Of a stretch of DNA of 64,000 nucleotides, positions 1 through 7,567 are shown piece by piece. The stretch is from NCBI RefSeq assembly GCF_019112525.1, contig NZ_CP077800.1:1736001-1800000 (forward strand), read 5' to 3'. Position 1 is the stretch's first letter; every line of letters begins with the position of its first letter. Source of the stretch: Modestobacter sp. L9-4. Lineage in GTDB: Bacteria; Actinomycetota; Actinomycetes; Mycobacteriales; Geodermatophilaceae. The translations under genes were made by a program, and so were the position numbers. Under the pieces are notes generated by a model, which saw only the letters and a list, made by a program, of their open reading frames with translations, was not told where the DNA came from and ran no database searches.

Positions 1-1935
1 GCGGCCGACCAGCTGCGGGCGGCCGACGTGGCGGAGGTGGCCCGGGCGGTGACCGCGGTGGCGACCCAGCCACAGCTGCTGGCCGCCGAGTCCACGCCGA
101 TCGTCTCCAGCGGGCTGGCCACGGTGCTGCTGCAGGCCAGGGAACGGCTGCGGGCGGCGCAGACCCAGGTGTCCACGCTGCTCACCGGCGTCGTCGGCGC
201 GGCCGGCCTGGTCCTGCTGGTGACCGCCGGACTGCTCGCCCGGCGGCGTCGGCCGGTGCTGGGCCTGCTCCGGGCGCGGGGGGCGTCCCTGCCGGGCACC
301 GCCCTGGAACTGCTCGTCGAGTCCGCCGCCGTCGCCCTCGTGGGGGGCGGTCTCGGTCTCCTCGCCGCGGACGTCGTGGTGCCGGGGGACACCCCGTGGG
401 CCTGGTTGCTGGCCGGGCCGGCCGTCGCAGCGGCCGCCGGCCCGGTGCTGGGCGTCGCTGCGGCGGCCGGTACGGCCGGCGCCCGGCGCCCGGCGGCCGA
501 CCGGGAGCAGCGGCGGGCGGTCCTGCGCGACGTCAGACTGCGCCGGGTCGCTGCCGAGGGGGCCCTCGTGCTGGTGGCCACCGGTGCGCTCGCCGCGCTC
601 CGCGCCCGCAGCGGCAACGCCGACCTGCTCGTCGCCGCAGCCCCGGTGCTGGCCCTGCTGACCGGCGGGGTGGTGCTGGTGCGGCTGCTGCCCGCCCTGC
701 TGGGGCTGGTGCGCGGGCGCGCGACCCGGTCCAGGCACGCAGTGCCGCTGCTGGCGGCGGTCCGCGCCTCCGCGGGCGCCCGGGTCCCGCTGCCGGTCCT
801 GGCGCTCACCGTGGCGACCGGGCTCTGCGCCTTCTCCCTCACCCTGGCCACCACGGTCGAGCGCGGCCAGGTCCTGGCGTCCTGGGACGCCGTCGGTGGG
901 GACGCTGCCGCGGTCGGCCAGCCGAGCCCCCGCTCGGACGAGCGGGCGGCGGCCGTGGCGGGCCGGCCCGGCGTCGAGCGCGCACTCGCCGGACGCGTGG
1001 AGGACCGCGTGCCGCTGCTGGGCGTCCCCGGCACCGAGCGGACGACGGTGGTGGTCGTCGACCCGGCCACCTTCGCCGGCCTGCTGCGCAGCACCCCGCT
1101 GCCCGACGTCCCCGACCTGGACCTGCTCGCCGAGGACGGCGGGACGGTGGACGCGGGGGTGCACGCCCTCCTGCCCGCGGGCGCGGTGGCGGCGGGCTCG
1201 CACCCGTCACTGATCTGGCGGCGGGAGGAGCTGCCCCTGGTACCGGTCGGGACCGTGCCACCGCTGATGGGCCGGGCAGGCGCCACGGTCGTGGTGGACG
1301 CCGGGACGCTCGCCGCAGCGGCCCCCGGGACCGCTGCGGTGGAGCTGTCGACCCCGAACACCGTCTGGGCGGTCGGGCCCGGGGCTCTCGCCGCCATCAG
1401 CGACACGCCCGGCCTCGCGACGGCCCTCGTCACCGACCGGCGCGAGCTGCTGGCCGAGCGGCAGGACGAACCGCTGGGCCGCGACCTCATCCGGCTGATG
1501 ACCGCGGCCGCGGCCGCGGTCCTGCTGTTCGCCCTGCTCGGCGTGGTGCTGGGCACGGCGGGCAGCGCGCCGGAACGGGCACGGACGCTGGCCGTCCTGC
1601 GCACCCTCGGGCTCACCTCGGGCCAGGTCCGGCGGGTCATCGCCGGCGAGCTGTTGCCACCGGTCCTCCTCCCGGCTCTGGTCGGCTCAGCGCTCGGCGT
1701 CGGTGTGGCGGCGTTGACCACGGGGGCGCTGCGTCTGCAGCAGCTCACCGGCTCCGCAGACCCGCCCCGGGCGACCACGTCCTGGCTCCTCGTCGCGGCA
1801 CCCGGAGCGCTGCTGCTGCTCGCCCTCGTCCTGATCAGCGACGAAGGTGCCCGACGACGCCGGGACAGCCTCGGTGACGTCCTGCGGATCGTGGCTGACC
1901 CAGGACCCACACGGGTGTCTCGTGGTGAGCACTGA
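1..1935 (+). CDS. FtsX-type ABC transporter permease, 5' end outside window
   Basis: The reading frame is open from base 1, so the true start lies upstream; the GTG at 28 is internal or at best an alternative start. At least 644 codons are present. Hydrophobic clusters lie near residues 55-75, 95-115, 130-150, 180-200, 210-235 and 265-285. After an extracytoplasmic stretch of about 200 residues, three more helices follow near the C-terminus (about 500, 545 and 595). A soluble domain followed by three or four helices is the layout of FtsX/MacB permeases. Such proteins do not form a pore but transmit ATPase movement to periplasmic or surface partners. The ATPase partner is not visible and may lie upstream. 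The substrate cannot be told. Confidence 0.75.
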   Translation, partial: AADQLRAADVAEVARAVTAVATQPQLLAAESTPIVSSGLATVLLQARERLRAAQTQVSTLLTGVVGAAGLVLLVTAGLLARRRRPVLGLLRARGASLPGTALELLVESAAVALVGGGLGLLAADVVVPGDTPWAWLLAGPAVAAAAGPVLGVAAAAGTAGARRPAADREQRRAVLRDVRLRRVAAEGALVLVATGALAALRARSGNADLLVAAAPVLALLTGGVVLVRLLPALLGLVRGRATRSRHAVPLLAAVRASAGARVPLPVLALTVATGLCAFSLTLATTVERGQVLASWDAVGGDAAAVGQPSPRSDERAAAVAGRPGVERALAGRVEDRVPLLGVPGTERTTVVVVDPATFAGLLRSTPLPDVPDLDLLAEDGGTVDAGVHALLPAGAVAAGSHPSLIWRREELPLVPVGTVPPLMGRAGATVVVDAGTLAAAAPGTAAVELSTPNTVWAVGPGALAAISDTPGLATALVTDRRELLAERQDEPLGRDLIRLMTAAAAAVLLFALLGVVLGTAGSAPERARTLAVLRTLGLTSGQVRRVIAGELLPPVLLPALVGSALGVGVAALTTGALRLQQLTGSADPPRATTSWLLVAAPGALLLLALVLISDEGARRRRDSLGDVLRIVADPGPTRVSRGEH

Positions 1936-2143
1936 CGGAACGCTCTCCACGGGCTGGCCGCCATCGCCTGTACGGACCACCCGAGACCCAAGCGATCTCG
2001 GGCCAGTGTGTCCGTCGGGTCCGGCAGGCCGCCCTGGCCGACAGGAGCCAACTGGCCACCCTCACTCGTGACGCCCGCCCGTTGGACGGCAGACCCCGGG
2101 GCGGTGGACCGACCTCCGGACGTCATGGCGGGGACCGTGTGCG

Positions 2144-3115
2144 TCAAGGGGTCCCGTTAGCGGCGGCAGTGACTCGCTGCGCCAGTTCGCGTACGAGCGG
2201 TCGCAGGGCATCCGGGCCCTCGATCCAGAACGGGCAGTCGATCCCGGCCAGCAGGCCGGGCACCCAGTCCAGCCGTTCGGCTTGGATGAGCACCCGGACC
2301 ATGTGCGGGCTGTCGGGGCCCTCCTCGACGGTGGCGATGCCGGAGGGGAACAGCGCACGCACGTGGTCGGCCGAGCCCTCCACCAGCAGTGAGACCGTGT
2401 GCCGGCGCGGCGCGCCCGCGATGGCGGCCAGCACCACCGCGGCGCGATCGAACCCCACGGGGACCTCGAAGGTGCCAGGCAGCGGTTGGACCCCCTCGAC
2501 GCGGTCCACCCGGAAGGCACGCACCTCGCCGTCGGCCGGGTCCGCGCCGGTCAGGTACCAGCGCCCGGAGTGCGCCACGATCCCGTAGGGGTGCACGGTC
2601 CGACTGCTCCGAACTCCACGCGAGTCCGTGTAGTCCAGAGCCAGGGCCCGGTGGTCACGGGCCGCCTCCGCCACCGCGATGAGGATCTCTGTTCCGGGGG
2701 TGGCCGGCGCGAGCGGCGCAGCGGTGAACGCGGCGGTCTCCAGTACCGCCTCCAGCCGGCGGGCCAGCGCCACCGGGAGGACGCGGCGCAGCTTGGCGGC
2801 CGCGCTCTCGACCGCCACCACCGAGGTGGTCACCAGCCCGGCCCGCCGACCGGCGACCAGGCCCAGCAGGACGGCCAGCGCCTCCTCGTCGGTGAACATC
2901 AGCGGCGGGACACGACGACCGGGGACCAGCCGGACGCCGCCGTACCGGCCGCGCAGCGACTCGACCGGGACGTCGAGGTCGGCCAGGTGGGCCACGTACC
3001 GACGGACGGTCCGCTCGTCCACGTCCAGCCTGGCCGCCAGCTCACCCACCGTGCGGGTCCCGCCGGCCTGCAGGATCTCCAGCAGGGCGAGCACACGGGC
3101 TGTGGGGCGGGTCAC
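2144..3115 (-). CDS. WYL-domain transcriptional regulator (YafY/DeoR-like)
   Basis: A 323-aa protein. Residues 5-60 form a winged helix (TVGELAARLDVDERTVRRYV is the HTH core). The middle and C-terminal parts match the WYL sensor domain and its C-terminal extension (for example HPYGIVAHSGRWYLTG, then FRVDRVEGV). The start is the GTG at 3113-3115. The gene is transcribed away from a VOC-family gene with 61 bp between the two start codons, an arrangement in which the regulator usually controls both genes. A near-perfect inverted repeat (3146-3159) lies in that gap. WYL domains often bind small molecules or nucleic acid ligands; the ligand here is unknown. Confidence 0.85.
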   Translation of the reverse strand: MTRPTARVLALLEILQAGGTRTVGELAARLDVDERTVRRYVAHLADLDVPVESLRGRYGGVRLVPGRRVPPLMFTDEEALAVLLGLVAGRRAGLVTTSVVAVESAAAKLRRVLPVALARRLEAVLETAAFTAAPLAPATPGTEILIAVAEAARDHRALALDYTDSRGVRSSRTVHPYGIVAHSGRWYLTGADPADGEVRAFRVDRVEGVQPLPGTFEVPVGFDRAAVVLAAIAGAPRRHTVSLLVEGSADHVRALFPSGIATVEEGPDSPHMVRVLIQAERLDWVPGLLAGIDCPFWIEGPDALRPLVRELAQRVTAAANGTP

Positions 3116-3145
3116 CCGATCAGTGTGGACCGATACCGGGCGGAA

Positions 3146-3159
3146 GGTGACCGGTTACC
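3146..3159. promoter_or_regulatory. candidate operator between the WYL and VOC genes
   Basis: GGTGACCGGTTACC is a 14-bp inverted repeat with one mismatched pair. It sits 5 nt upstream of TAGCGT (3164-3169), which is a plausible -10 box placed 7 nt before the VOC start codon. A protein bound here would cover the VOC promoter, and the WYL regulator is the obvious candidate. This is inferred from position and symmetry only. Confidence 0.5.
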
Positions 3160-3176
3160 GCCCTAGCGTCCTCCCC

Positions 3177-3608
3177 ATGACCCAGACGACGTCCTCGTCC
3201 GCACATCTCCCCACCCTGGTCTCGGTCCGGTTGATCACCGACGACGTCTCCGGGCTGGCCGCCTTCTACGAGCGCATCACCGACACGCCCGTCGAGTGGT
3301 CGACGCCGGACTTCGCCGAGCTGCGGACACCGGCCGGCACCCTGGCCATCGGCAGCACCCGCACCGTGGCGCTGTTCGGAGCCGGTTCCGCCCGACCCGC
3401 GGACAACCACACCGCCATCCTCGAGTTCCTGGTCGACGACGTCGACGCCGAGTACGAGCGGATCCGGCAGGCCCCGACCGAGTTCGTCAACGAGCCGACG
3501 ACGATGCCCTGGGGCAACAGGTCCCTGCTCATCCGCGACCCCGACGGCAACCTGGTCAACCTCTTCACCCCGGTCACACCCGGAGCCCGGGTCAAGTTCG
3601 GGCGCTGA
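3177..3608 (+). CDS. VOC (glyoxalase/bleomycin resistance) family protein
   Basis: A 143-aa protein of the vicinal-oxygen-chelate fold. It has the beta-alpha-beta-beta-beta start (LVSVRLITDDVSGLAAFYERITDTP) and the typical C-terminal LIRDPDGNLVNLF strand pair. The frame is open further upstream, but the ATG at 3177 is chosen because the fold begins here and TAGCGT lies 7 nt before it, which fits a leaderless transcript. VOC proteins are small metalloenzymes or binding proteins involved in detoxification; the reaction cannot be predicted. The gene is divergent from the WYL regulator. Confidence 0.85.
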   Translation: MTQTTSSSAHLPTLVSVRLITDDVSGLAAFYERITDTPVEWSTPDFAELRTPAGTLAIGSTRTVALFGAGSARPADNHTAILEFLVDDVDAEYERIRQAPTEFVNEPTTMPWGNRSLLIRDPDGNLVNLFTPVTPGARVKFGR

Positions 3609-3836
3609 CCGGAATCGGCCGTCAGCGGGCTCACCGATGACGAGGCGTTCTCAGGCCTTGGGCCCCCGGTGGCCCAGAGCGAGCGCTGCGTCCTGCTGCG
3701 GTCGCCCAATCGCCACGGGCGGCCCTTGCAAGTCGGCTGCGGTCGGCGGCGCAGCGGGGGTCGGCCTCGTCCACACCGATGTCCGCACCGGCGGGTGGTG
3801 TCGACCTGGGGCCGTCCCATCCGGTGCAGGAGGCGG

Positions 3837-4868
3837 TCAGCTCGTCGGGGGCAGTTCCACGGTCACGTCGAGGCCGCCGGTCGGCTGGGCGGTGGCCTCG
3901 ATGTGTCCGGCGTGCGCCTGGGTGATCGACCGGGCGATGGTGAGTCCGAGCCCGACACCTCCGCTGGTGTCGAGCCGGTCGCCGCGGGCCCGTCGGAAGG
4001 GCTCGAACAGCCGCGGGACGGACTCGGCGGGCACGAGTGGTCCGGTGTTGGTCACCTGCAGCACCGGCTGGTCGGCCCGCACGCGCAGGCGGACCTCCCC
4101 TCCGGGGACGTTGTACTTGATGCCGTTGTGCACCAGGTTGGCGATCAGCCGCTCCAGCAGGGCTGCCTCGCCGGCGACGGTCACCGGTGCCAGGTCGGTG
4201 TGCACCCGCACTCCGGCTGCAGTGGCCAGCTGCTGGTAGACCGCGGCGACGTCGGCGGCGATGGCGTCCAGTCGCTGTGGCGTGTGCGCCCCGACGGCCT
4301 GGTCGGTCTCGGCCAGGACCAGCAGGCCCTCGATCAGCGCCTCGTTGCGCTCGTTGGTGTCCAGCAGCTGCCGGGTGAGCAGCTCCAGCTGCTCACGGGT
4401 CGGGTCGCCGGCCATGCCCACCTCGATCAGCGTCCGTTGGACCGCCAGGGGTGTGCGCAGTTCGTGCGAGGCGTTGGCAGCGAACCGGCGCTGCGCGTCG
4501 TAGCCCTCCGCGACCCGGTCGAGCATGGCGTCGATCTCGCCGGCCAGCTCCCCGAACCGGCTCCGACGGGCCGGGAGGCTGGTGCGCTCGGCGAGGTTCT
4601 GCGGTCCGAACCGGTGCACGGTGGCGCCCAGCGCGCGCAGCGGGCGCCCGCACCAGACGATCAACCCGACCACCGCTGCCAGCACCACCAGGTTCCCCAA
4701 CGCCAGAGCGAAGACGTTGTCGGCGAGCGAGGCCTGGGCCGGTCCGTCGGGGTGCAGGGCATATCTGATGGCGTAGGCCCGGTCGAGGGTGTACGACCAC
4801 CAGGCCGGACCGATGAGCAGGCAGGCAGCGAGGCTCAGGAACATCCGGGTGCGCTGGGTGGGCCGCAC
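3837..4868 (-). CDS. two-component sensor histidine kinase
   Basis: A 343-aa membrane kinase. Helices lie near residues 9-27 and 52-73 with only a short external loop between them. A HAMP-like linker follows (about 74-125), then a HisKA box with phosphoacceptor His135 (ANASHELRTPL) and an HATPase domain with N box (NLVHNGIKYN) and G box (GGVGLGLTI). The open frame extends far upstream through the response regulator, but the GTG at 4868 starts 2 nt after the regulator's stop, giving a tight operon. The short loop suggests intramembrane sensing, as in kinases that respond to cell-wall antibiotics. It probably works with the ABC transporter and beta-lactamase-like protein encoded beyond. Confidence 0.9.
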   Translation of the reverse strand: MRPTQRTRMFLSLAACLLIGPAWWSYTLDRAYAIRYALHPDGPAQASLADNVFALALGNLVVLAAVVGLIVWCGRPLRALGATVHRFGPQNLAERTSLPARRSRFGELAGEIDAMLDRVAEGYDAQRRFAANASHELRTPLAVQRTLIEVGMAGDPTREQLELLTRQLLDTNERNEALIEGLLVLAETDQAVGAHTPQRLDAIAADVAAVYQQLATAAGVRVHTDLAPVTVAGEAALLERLIANLVHNGIKYNVPGGEVRLRVRADQPVLQVTNTGPLVPAESVPRLFEPFRRARGDRLDTSGGVGLGLTIARSITQAHAGHIEATAQPTGGLDVTVELPPTS

Positions 4869-4870
4869 GG

Positions 4871-5533
4871 TCAGCTGCTCCCGAGCCGGTAGCCGACCCG
4901 AGGCACGGTGTGCAGCACCGGGGGCTCGCCGAGCTTGCGCCGCAGGGTCATCACCGCGACCCGGACGGTGTTGGTGAAGGGGTCGGTGTGCTCGTCCCAG
5001 GCCTGCTCCAGCAGTTGCTCGGCGGTGACGATCTGGCCCTCGGCGCGCATCAGCACGGTGAGCACCGCGAACTCCTTGGGCGTCAGCGACAGCAGCCGCC
5101 CGTCCCGGGAGGCGGTGTGCCGCGGGACGTCGAGCACGATGCCGTGCTGGTCGAGCACCGGCGGGGTGGCCGCACCCGAGCGCCGTCCCAGCGCCTGCAC
5201 CCGGGCGGCCAGCTCGGCGAAGGCGAAGGGCTTGGTGAGGTAGTCGTCGGCCCCCAGGCTGAGGCCGTCCACCCGGTCCCGGATGCCACCGGCCGCGGTG
5301 AGCATCAGCACCCGCACGCCGTCCCGGCTGGCCACGATGTGCCGGCACACCTCGTCACCGGTGTGCCCGGGCATGTCCCGGTCGAGCACCGCCACGTCGT
5401 AGCGGTGCACCGACACCAGCTCCAGCGCGGCCTCGCCGTCGTAGCAGACGTCGACGGCGATCGACAGCCGGCGCAGCCCCTCGGCCACGGTCTCGGCGAG
5501 CAGCCGCTCGTCATCGGCCACCAGCACGCGCAT
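4871..5533 (-). CDS. OmpR/PhoB-family response regulator
   Basis: A 220-aa protein with a receiver domain (acidic pair at D8-D9, phosphoacceptor Asp51 in VAVLDRDMPG, KPF near 101) and a C-terminal winged helix (LTPKEFAVLTVLM to VRVAVMTLRRKLG). The ATG at 5531-5533 is supported by a strong ribosome binding site (GGGAGGGG) about 5 nt upstream. It is the first gene of the kinase operon and diverges from the beta-lactamase-like gene. OmpR-type regulators bind tandem half-sites about 11 bp apart, and such a pair (ATAAGG twice, 11 bp apart) stands in the promoters of both adjacent plus-strand units. This makes those units the probable regulon. Confidence 0.9.
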   Translation of the reverse strand: MRVLVADDERLLAETVAEGLRRLSIAVDVCYDGEAALELVSVHRYDVAVLDRDMPGHTGDEVCRHIVASRDGVRVLMLTAAGGIRDRVDGLSLGADDYLTKPFAFAELAARVQALGRRSGAATPPVLDQHGIVLDVPRHTASRDGRLLSLTPKEFAVLTVLMRAEGQIVTAEQLLEQAWDEHTDPFTNTVRVAVMTLRRKLGEPPVLHTVPRVGYRLGSS

Positions 5534-5595
5534 CAGGTCCCCTCCCGGCGCTGCCCACATCGGCAGCGCGCATCCCCAGGATGCCCAGCGCCGGC

Positions 5596-5620
5596 ATAAG
5601 GGCGGCATAAGGGGAACGCT
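5596..5620 (+). promoter_or_regulatory. tandem ATAAGG operator upstream of beta-lactamase-like gene
   Basis: ATAAGG occurs at 5596-5601 and 5607-5612, exactly 11 bp apart, followed by GGAAC. The same arrangement recurs at 6657-6684 before the ABC transporter genes. AT-rich hexamers are rare in this sequence, so two copies of the pair beside one response regulator are unlikely to be chance. It lies between the regulator gene and its divergent neighbour, so it may also control the regulator itself. Confidence 0.7.
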
Positions 5621-5658
5621 GACGTCCGCGTGATGCCCGGTCGCCGAGCCTCCTCTCC

Positions 5659-6555
5659 ATGACCCAGACCTCCCTGCAGCGCGTGTCTGCGCCGAGCCGT
5701 CGGCCCGCTGTCGTCCCGCCGGCCGGTCCCACCACCTACCGCCACGGCCGGCCGGTCCGGCGTCGCCGCACACCCGGGGTGCTGGGCCTCGTCCTCTCTG
5801 CCGTGCTGGCCGGCTGGCTGGCTGCGCACACCGAGGTGCTGGACGTGTCGGGGCTGCTGGGCGACGGACCGGTGGCCGTGGCCAGGGGGACCGTCTCGGT
5901 CGTCGTGCTCGACGGCTCGGGGGCCGAGCTGACCGCGTCCGGCGCGAGCGACGTGCACTGGACGGCGTCGCTGGCCAAGCTCTTCGTCGTCCAGCAGCTG
6001 CTGGCGCGGGACGAGGCGGGCACGATCAGCCTGGACGACGGCGACCTGGCCCGGATGCAGCGGGCGGTCGAGCTGTCCGACGACGAGGCCATGAACGCGC
6101 TGTGGGTCGAGTTCGGCGGTGCGCAGCTGGTCACCGCGGCCGCTGCGCAGTTCGGGCTGGCGGACACCGCGGCACCGGAGCGGTCCGGGCAGTGGGGCGA
6201 GACGACCACGACCGCGGCGGACTACGCGACCTTCCTGTCCCACCTCGGCGGTCACCTGTCCGCTGCGGACACGACCACGCTCACCACCTGGATGCGGTCG
6301 ACCACCCCCGACGCGGCCGACGGCTTCGACCAGTCCTTCGGCCTGCTGTCGGCACAGGCCGACACCCACGGCGCAGTCGCGGCCAAGCAGGGCTGGATGT
6401 GCTGCCTGGAGGGCCGCCGGGAGCTGCACTCCACCGGGGTGCTCACCGACGGCCGGGTGGTCGTGCTGCTCGGGGAGTTCCCGGAGGGCACCAGCTGGGC
6501 GCAGGCCCAGGCTGCCCTGACCGACACCGCCGAGCAGGTCGTCGAGGGTCCCTGA
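5659..6555 (+). CDS. membrane-anchored class A beta-lactamase-like serine hydrolase
   Basis: A 298-aa protein with a cytoplasmic basic N-terminus (RPVRRRR), one signal-anchor helix at about 40-56 and an extracytoplasmic domain. The active-site motifs of the penicillin-binding/beta-lactamase fold can be read in order: SxxK as S104-L-A-K107, an SDN-like S140-D-D, and a KTG-like K243-Q-G245. The changed second and third motifs and the lack of a clear omega-loop ExxLN make real beta-lactam hydrolysis uncertain; a peptidase or sensor role is possible. It lies divergent from the two-component operon and carries that system's putative operator. The ATG at 5659 was chosen as the first in-frame start after the operator. 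Confidence 0.8.
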   Translation: MTQTSLQRVSAPSRRPAVVPPAGPTTYRHGRPVRRRRTPGVLGLVLSAVLAGWLAAHTEVLDVSGLLGDGPVAVARGTVSVVVLDGSGAELTASGASDVHWTASLAKLFVVQQLLARDEAGTISLDDGDLARMQRAVELSDDEAMNALWVEFGGAQLVTAAAAQFGLADTAAPERSGQWGETTTTAADYATFLSHLGGHLSAADTTTLTTWMRSTTPDAADGFDQSFGLLSAQADTHGAVAAKQGWMCCLEGRRELHSTGVLTDGRVVVLLGEFPEGTSWAQAQAALTDTAEQVVEGP

Positions 6556-6656
6556 CGTCCGACCGGGGGCAGCCGACTGCGGGCCGTCGACGACCTGGAC
6601 CACGTGTCAGGCCCTCCCCGGTCCGCTGCCCTCGTCGGCAGCGTCCCCACGGGGAC

Positions 6657-6684
6657 ATAAGGACGGGATAAGGGGAACTCTTAC
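6657..6684 (+). promoter_or_regulatory. tandem ATAAGG operator upstream of ABC transporter
   Basis: ATAAGG at 6657-6662 and 6668-6673, 11 bp apart, followed by GGGAAC and CTTACG. This matches the element at 5596-5620 in 20 or more of about 28 aligned positions. It lies 36-63 bp before the ATPase start and is the probable binding site of the response regulator encoded at 4871-5533. Confidence 0.7.
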
Positions 6685-6719
6685 GCCCGGTTGAGGCCTG
6701 CCCCTCCACCCTCGATGCC

Positions 6720-7562
6720 GTGACCGAGACCTCCCCCATGCGCCTGCCCGCATCGTTCCCCGGCCGCCCCCCGCTCCCCGTCATGACCGTCCCCAGCCGG
6801 CCGGGATCGGTGTCCACCGCCGCCGTCCGCGCCACCGACCTGCGCAAGACCTACGGGTCCGGTGAGACCGCCGTGCACGCGCTCGGTGGGAGGGTGGGTG
6901 ACAGGACAGCCGGTGTCGACGTGGCCTTCGAGCGGGGCGCCTTCACGGCGATCATGGGCCCGTCGGGCTCGGGCAAGTCGACCCTCATGCACTGCCTGGC
7001 CGGCCTGGACGCCGCCAGCGCCGGGCAGGTGTGGCTGGGTGACACCGAGCTCACCCGGCTGCGCGATGACCAGCTGACCAAGCTGCGCCGCGAGCGGATC
7101 GGCTTCGTCTTCCAGTCCTTCAACCTCCTGCCCGTGCTCAACGCGCAGGAGAACATGCTGCTGCCGATGCAGCTGGCCGGCCAGCGCCCCGACCGCGCCT
7201 GGATGGACTCCGTCATCGCCCGCCTGGGTCTGCGCGAGCGCCTCGCCCACCGCCCCTACGAGCTCTCCGGTGGGCAGCAGCAGCGCGTCGCCGTCGCCCG
7301 CGCACTCCTCCCCCGCCCCGACGTCGTGTTCGCCGACGAGCCCACCGGCAACCTGGACTCCTCCGCCGGGGCGGAGGTGCTGGACCTGCTGCGCTCCAGC
7401 GTCCGCGAGACCGGGCAGACCGTCGTCATGGTCACCCACGACCCCGTCGCGGCCGCCTACGCCGACCGCGTCGTCCTGCTCGCCGACGGCCGGCTCGCCG
7501 GTGAGGTCCACCAGCCCACCACCGACTCCATCATCAACGCCCTCCGCGGACTCGGGGGCTGA
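6720..7562 (+). CDS. ABC transporter ATPase, MacB/LolD type
   Basis: A 280-aa nucleotide-binding subunit with Walker A (GPSGSGKST), Q-loop ([17 protein letters not shown]), signature LSGGQQQR, Walker B (VVFADEP) and H-loop (VMVTHD). It is about 50 residues longer than usual because of a roughly 40-residue N-terminal extension and an unusual insert between the A-loop strand (TAVHAL) and GVDVAFERG. The insert is encoded by a G-rich run near 6885-6911. The start could be the GTG at 6720 or the ATGs at 6738 or 6783; no ribosome binding site decides. It pairs with the permease starting 5 nt downstream and is probably induced by the adjacent two-component system. Confidence 0.9.
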   Translation: MTETSPMRLPASFPGRPPLPVMTVPSRPGSVSTAAVRATDLRKTYGSGETAVHALGGRVGDRTAGVDVAFERGAFTAIMGPSGSGKSTLMHCLAGLDAASAGQVWLGDTELTRLRDDQLTKLRRERIGFVFQSFNLLPVLNAQENMLLPMQLAGQRPDRAWMDSVIARLGLRERLAHRPYELSGGQQQRVAVARALLPRPDVVFADEPTGNLDSSAGAEVLDLLRSSVRETGQTVVMVTHDPVAAAYADRVVLLADGRLAGEVHQPTTDSIINALRGLGG

Positions 7563-7567
7563 CCGGC

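Noticed and set aside
1936-2143. Short frames between the first permease and the WYL gene
   Set aside because: They overlap each other on both strands, have no ribosome binding sites, and encode Pro/Arg-rich nonsense. The region is a convergent intergenic gap.
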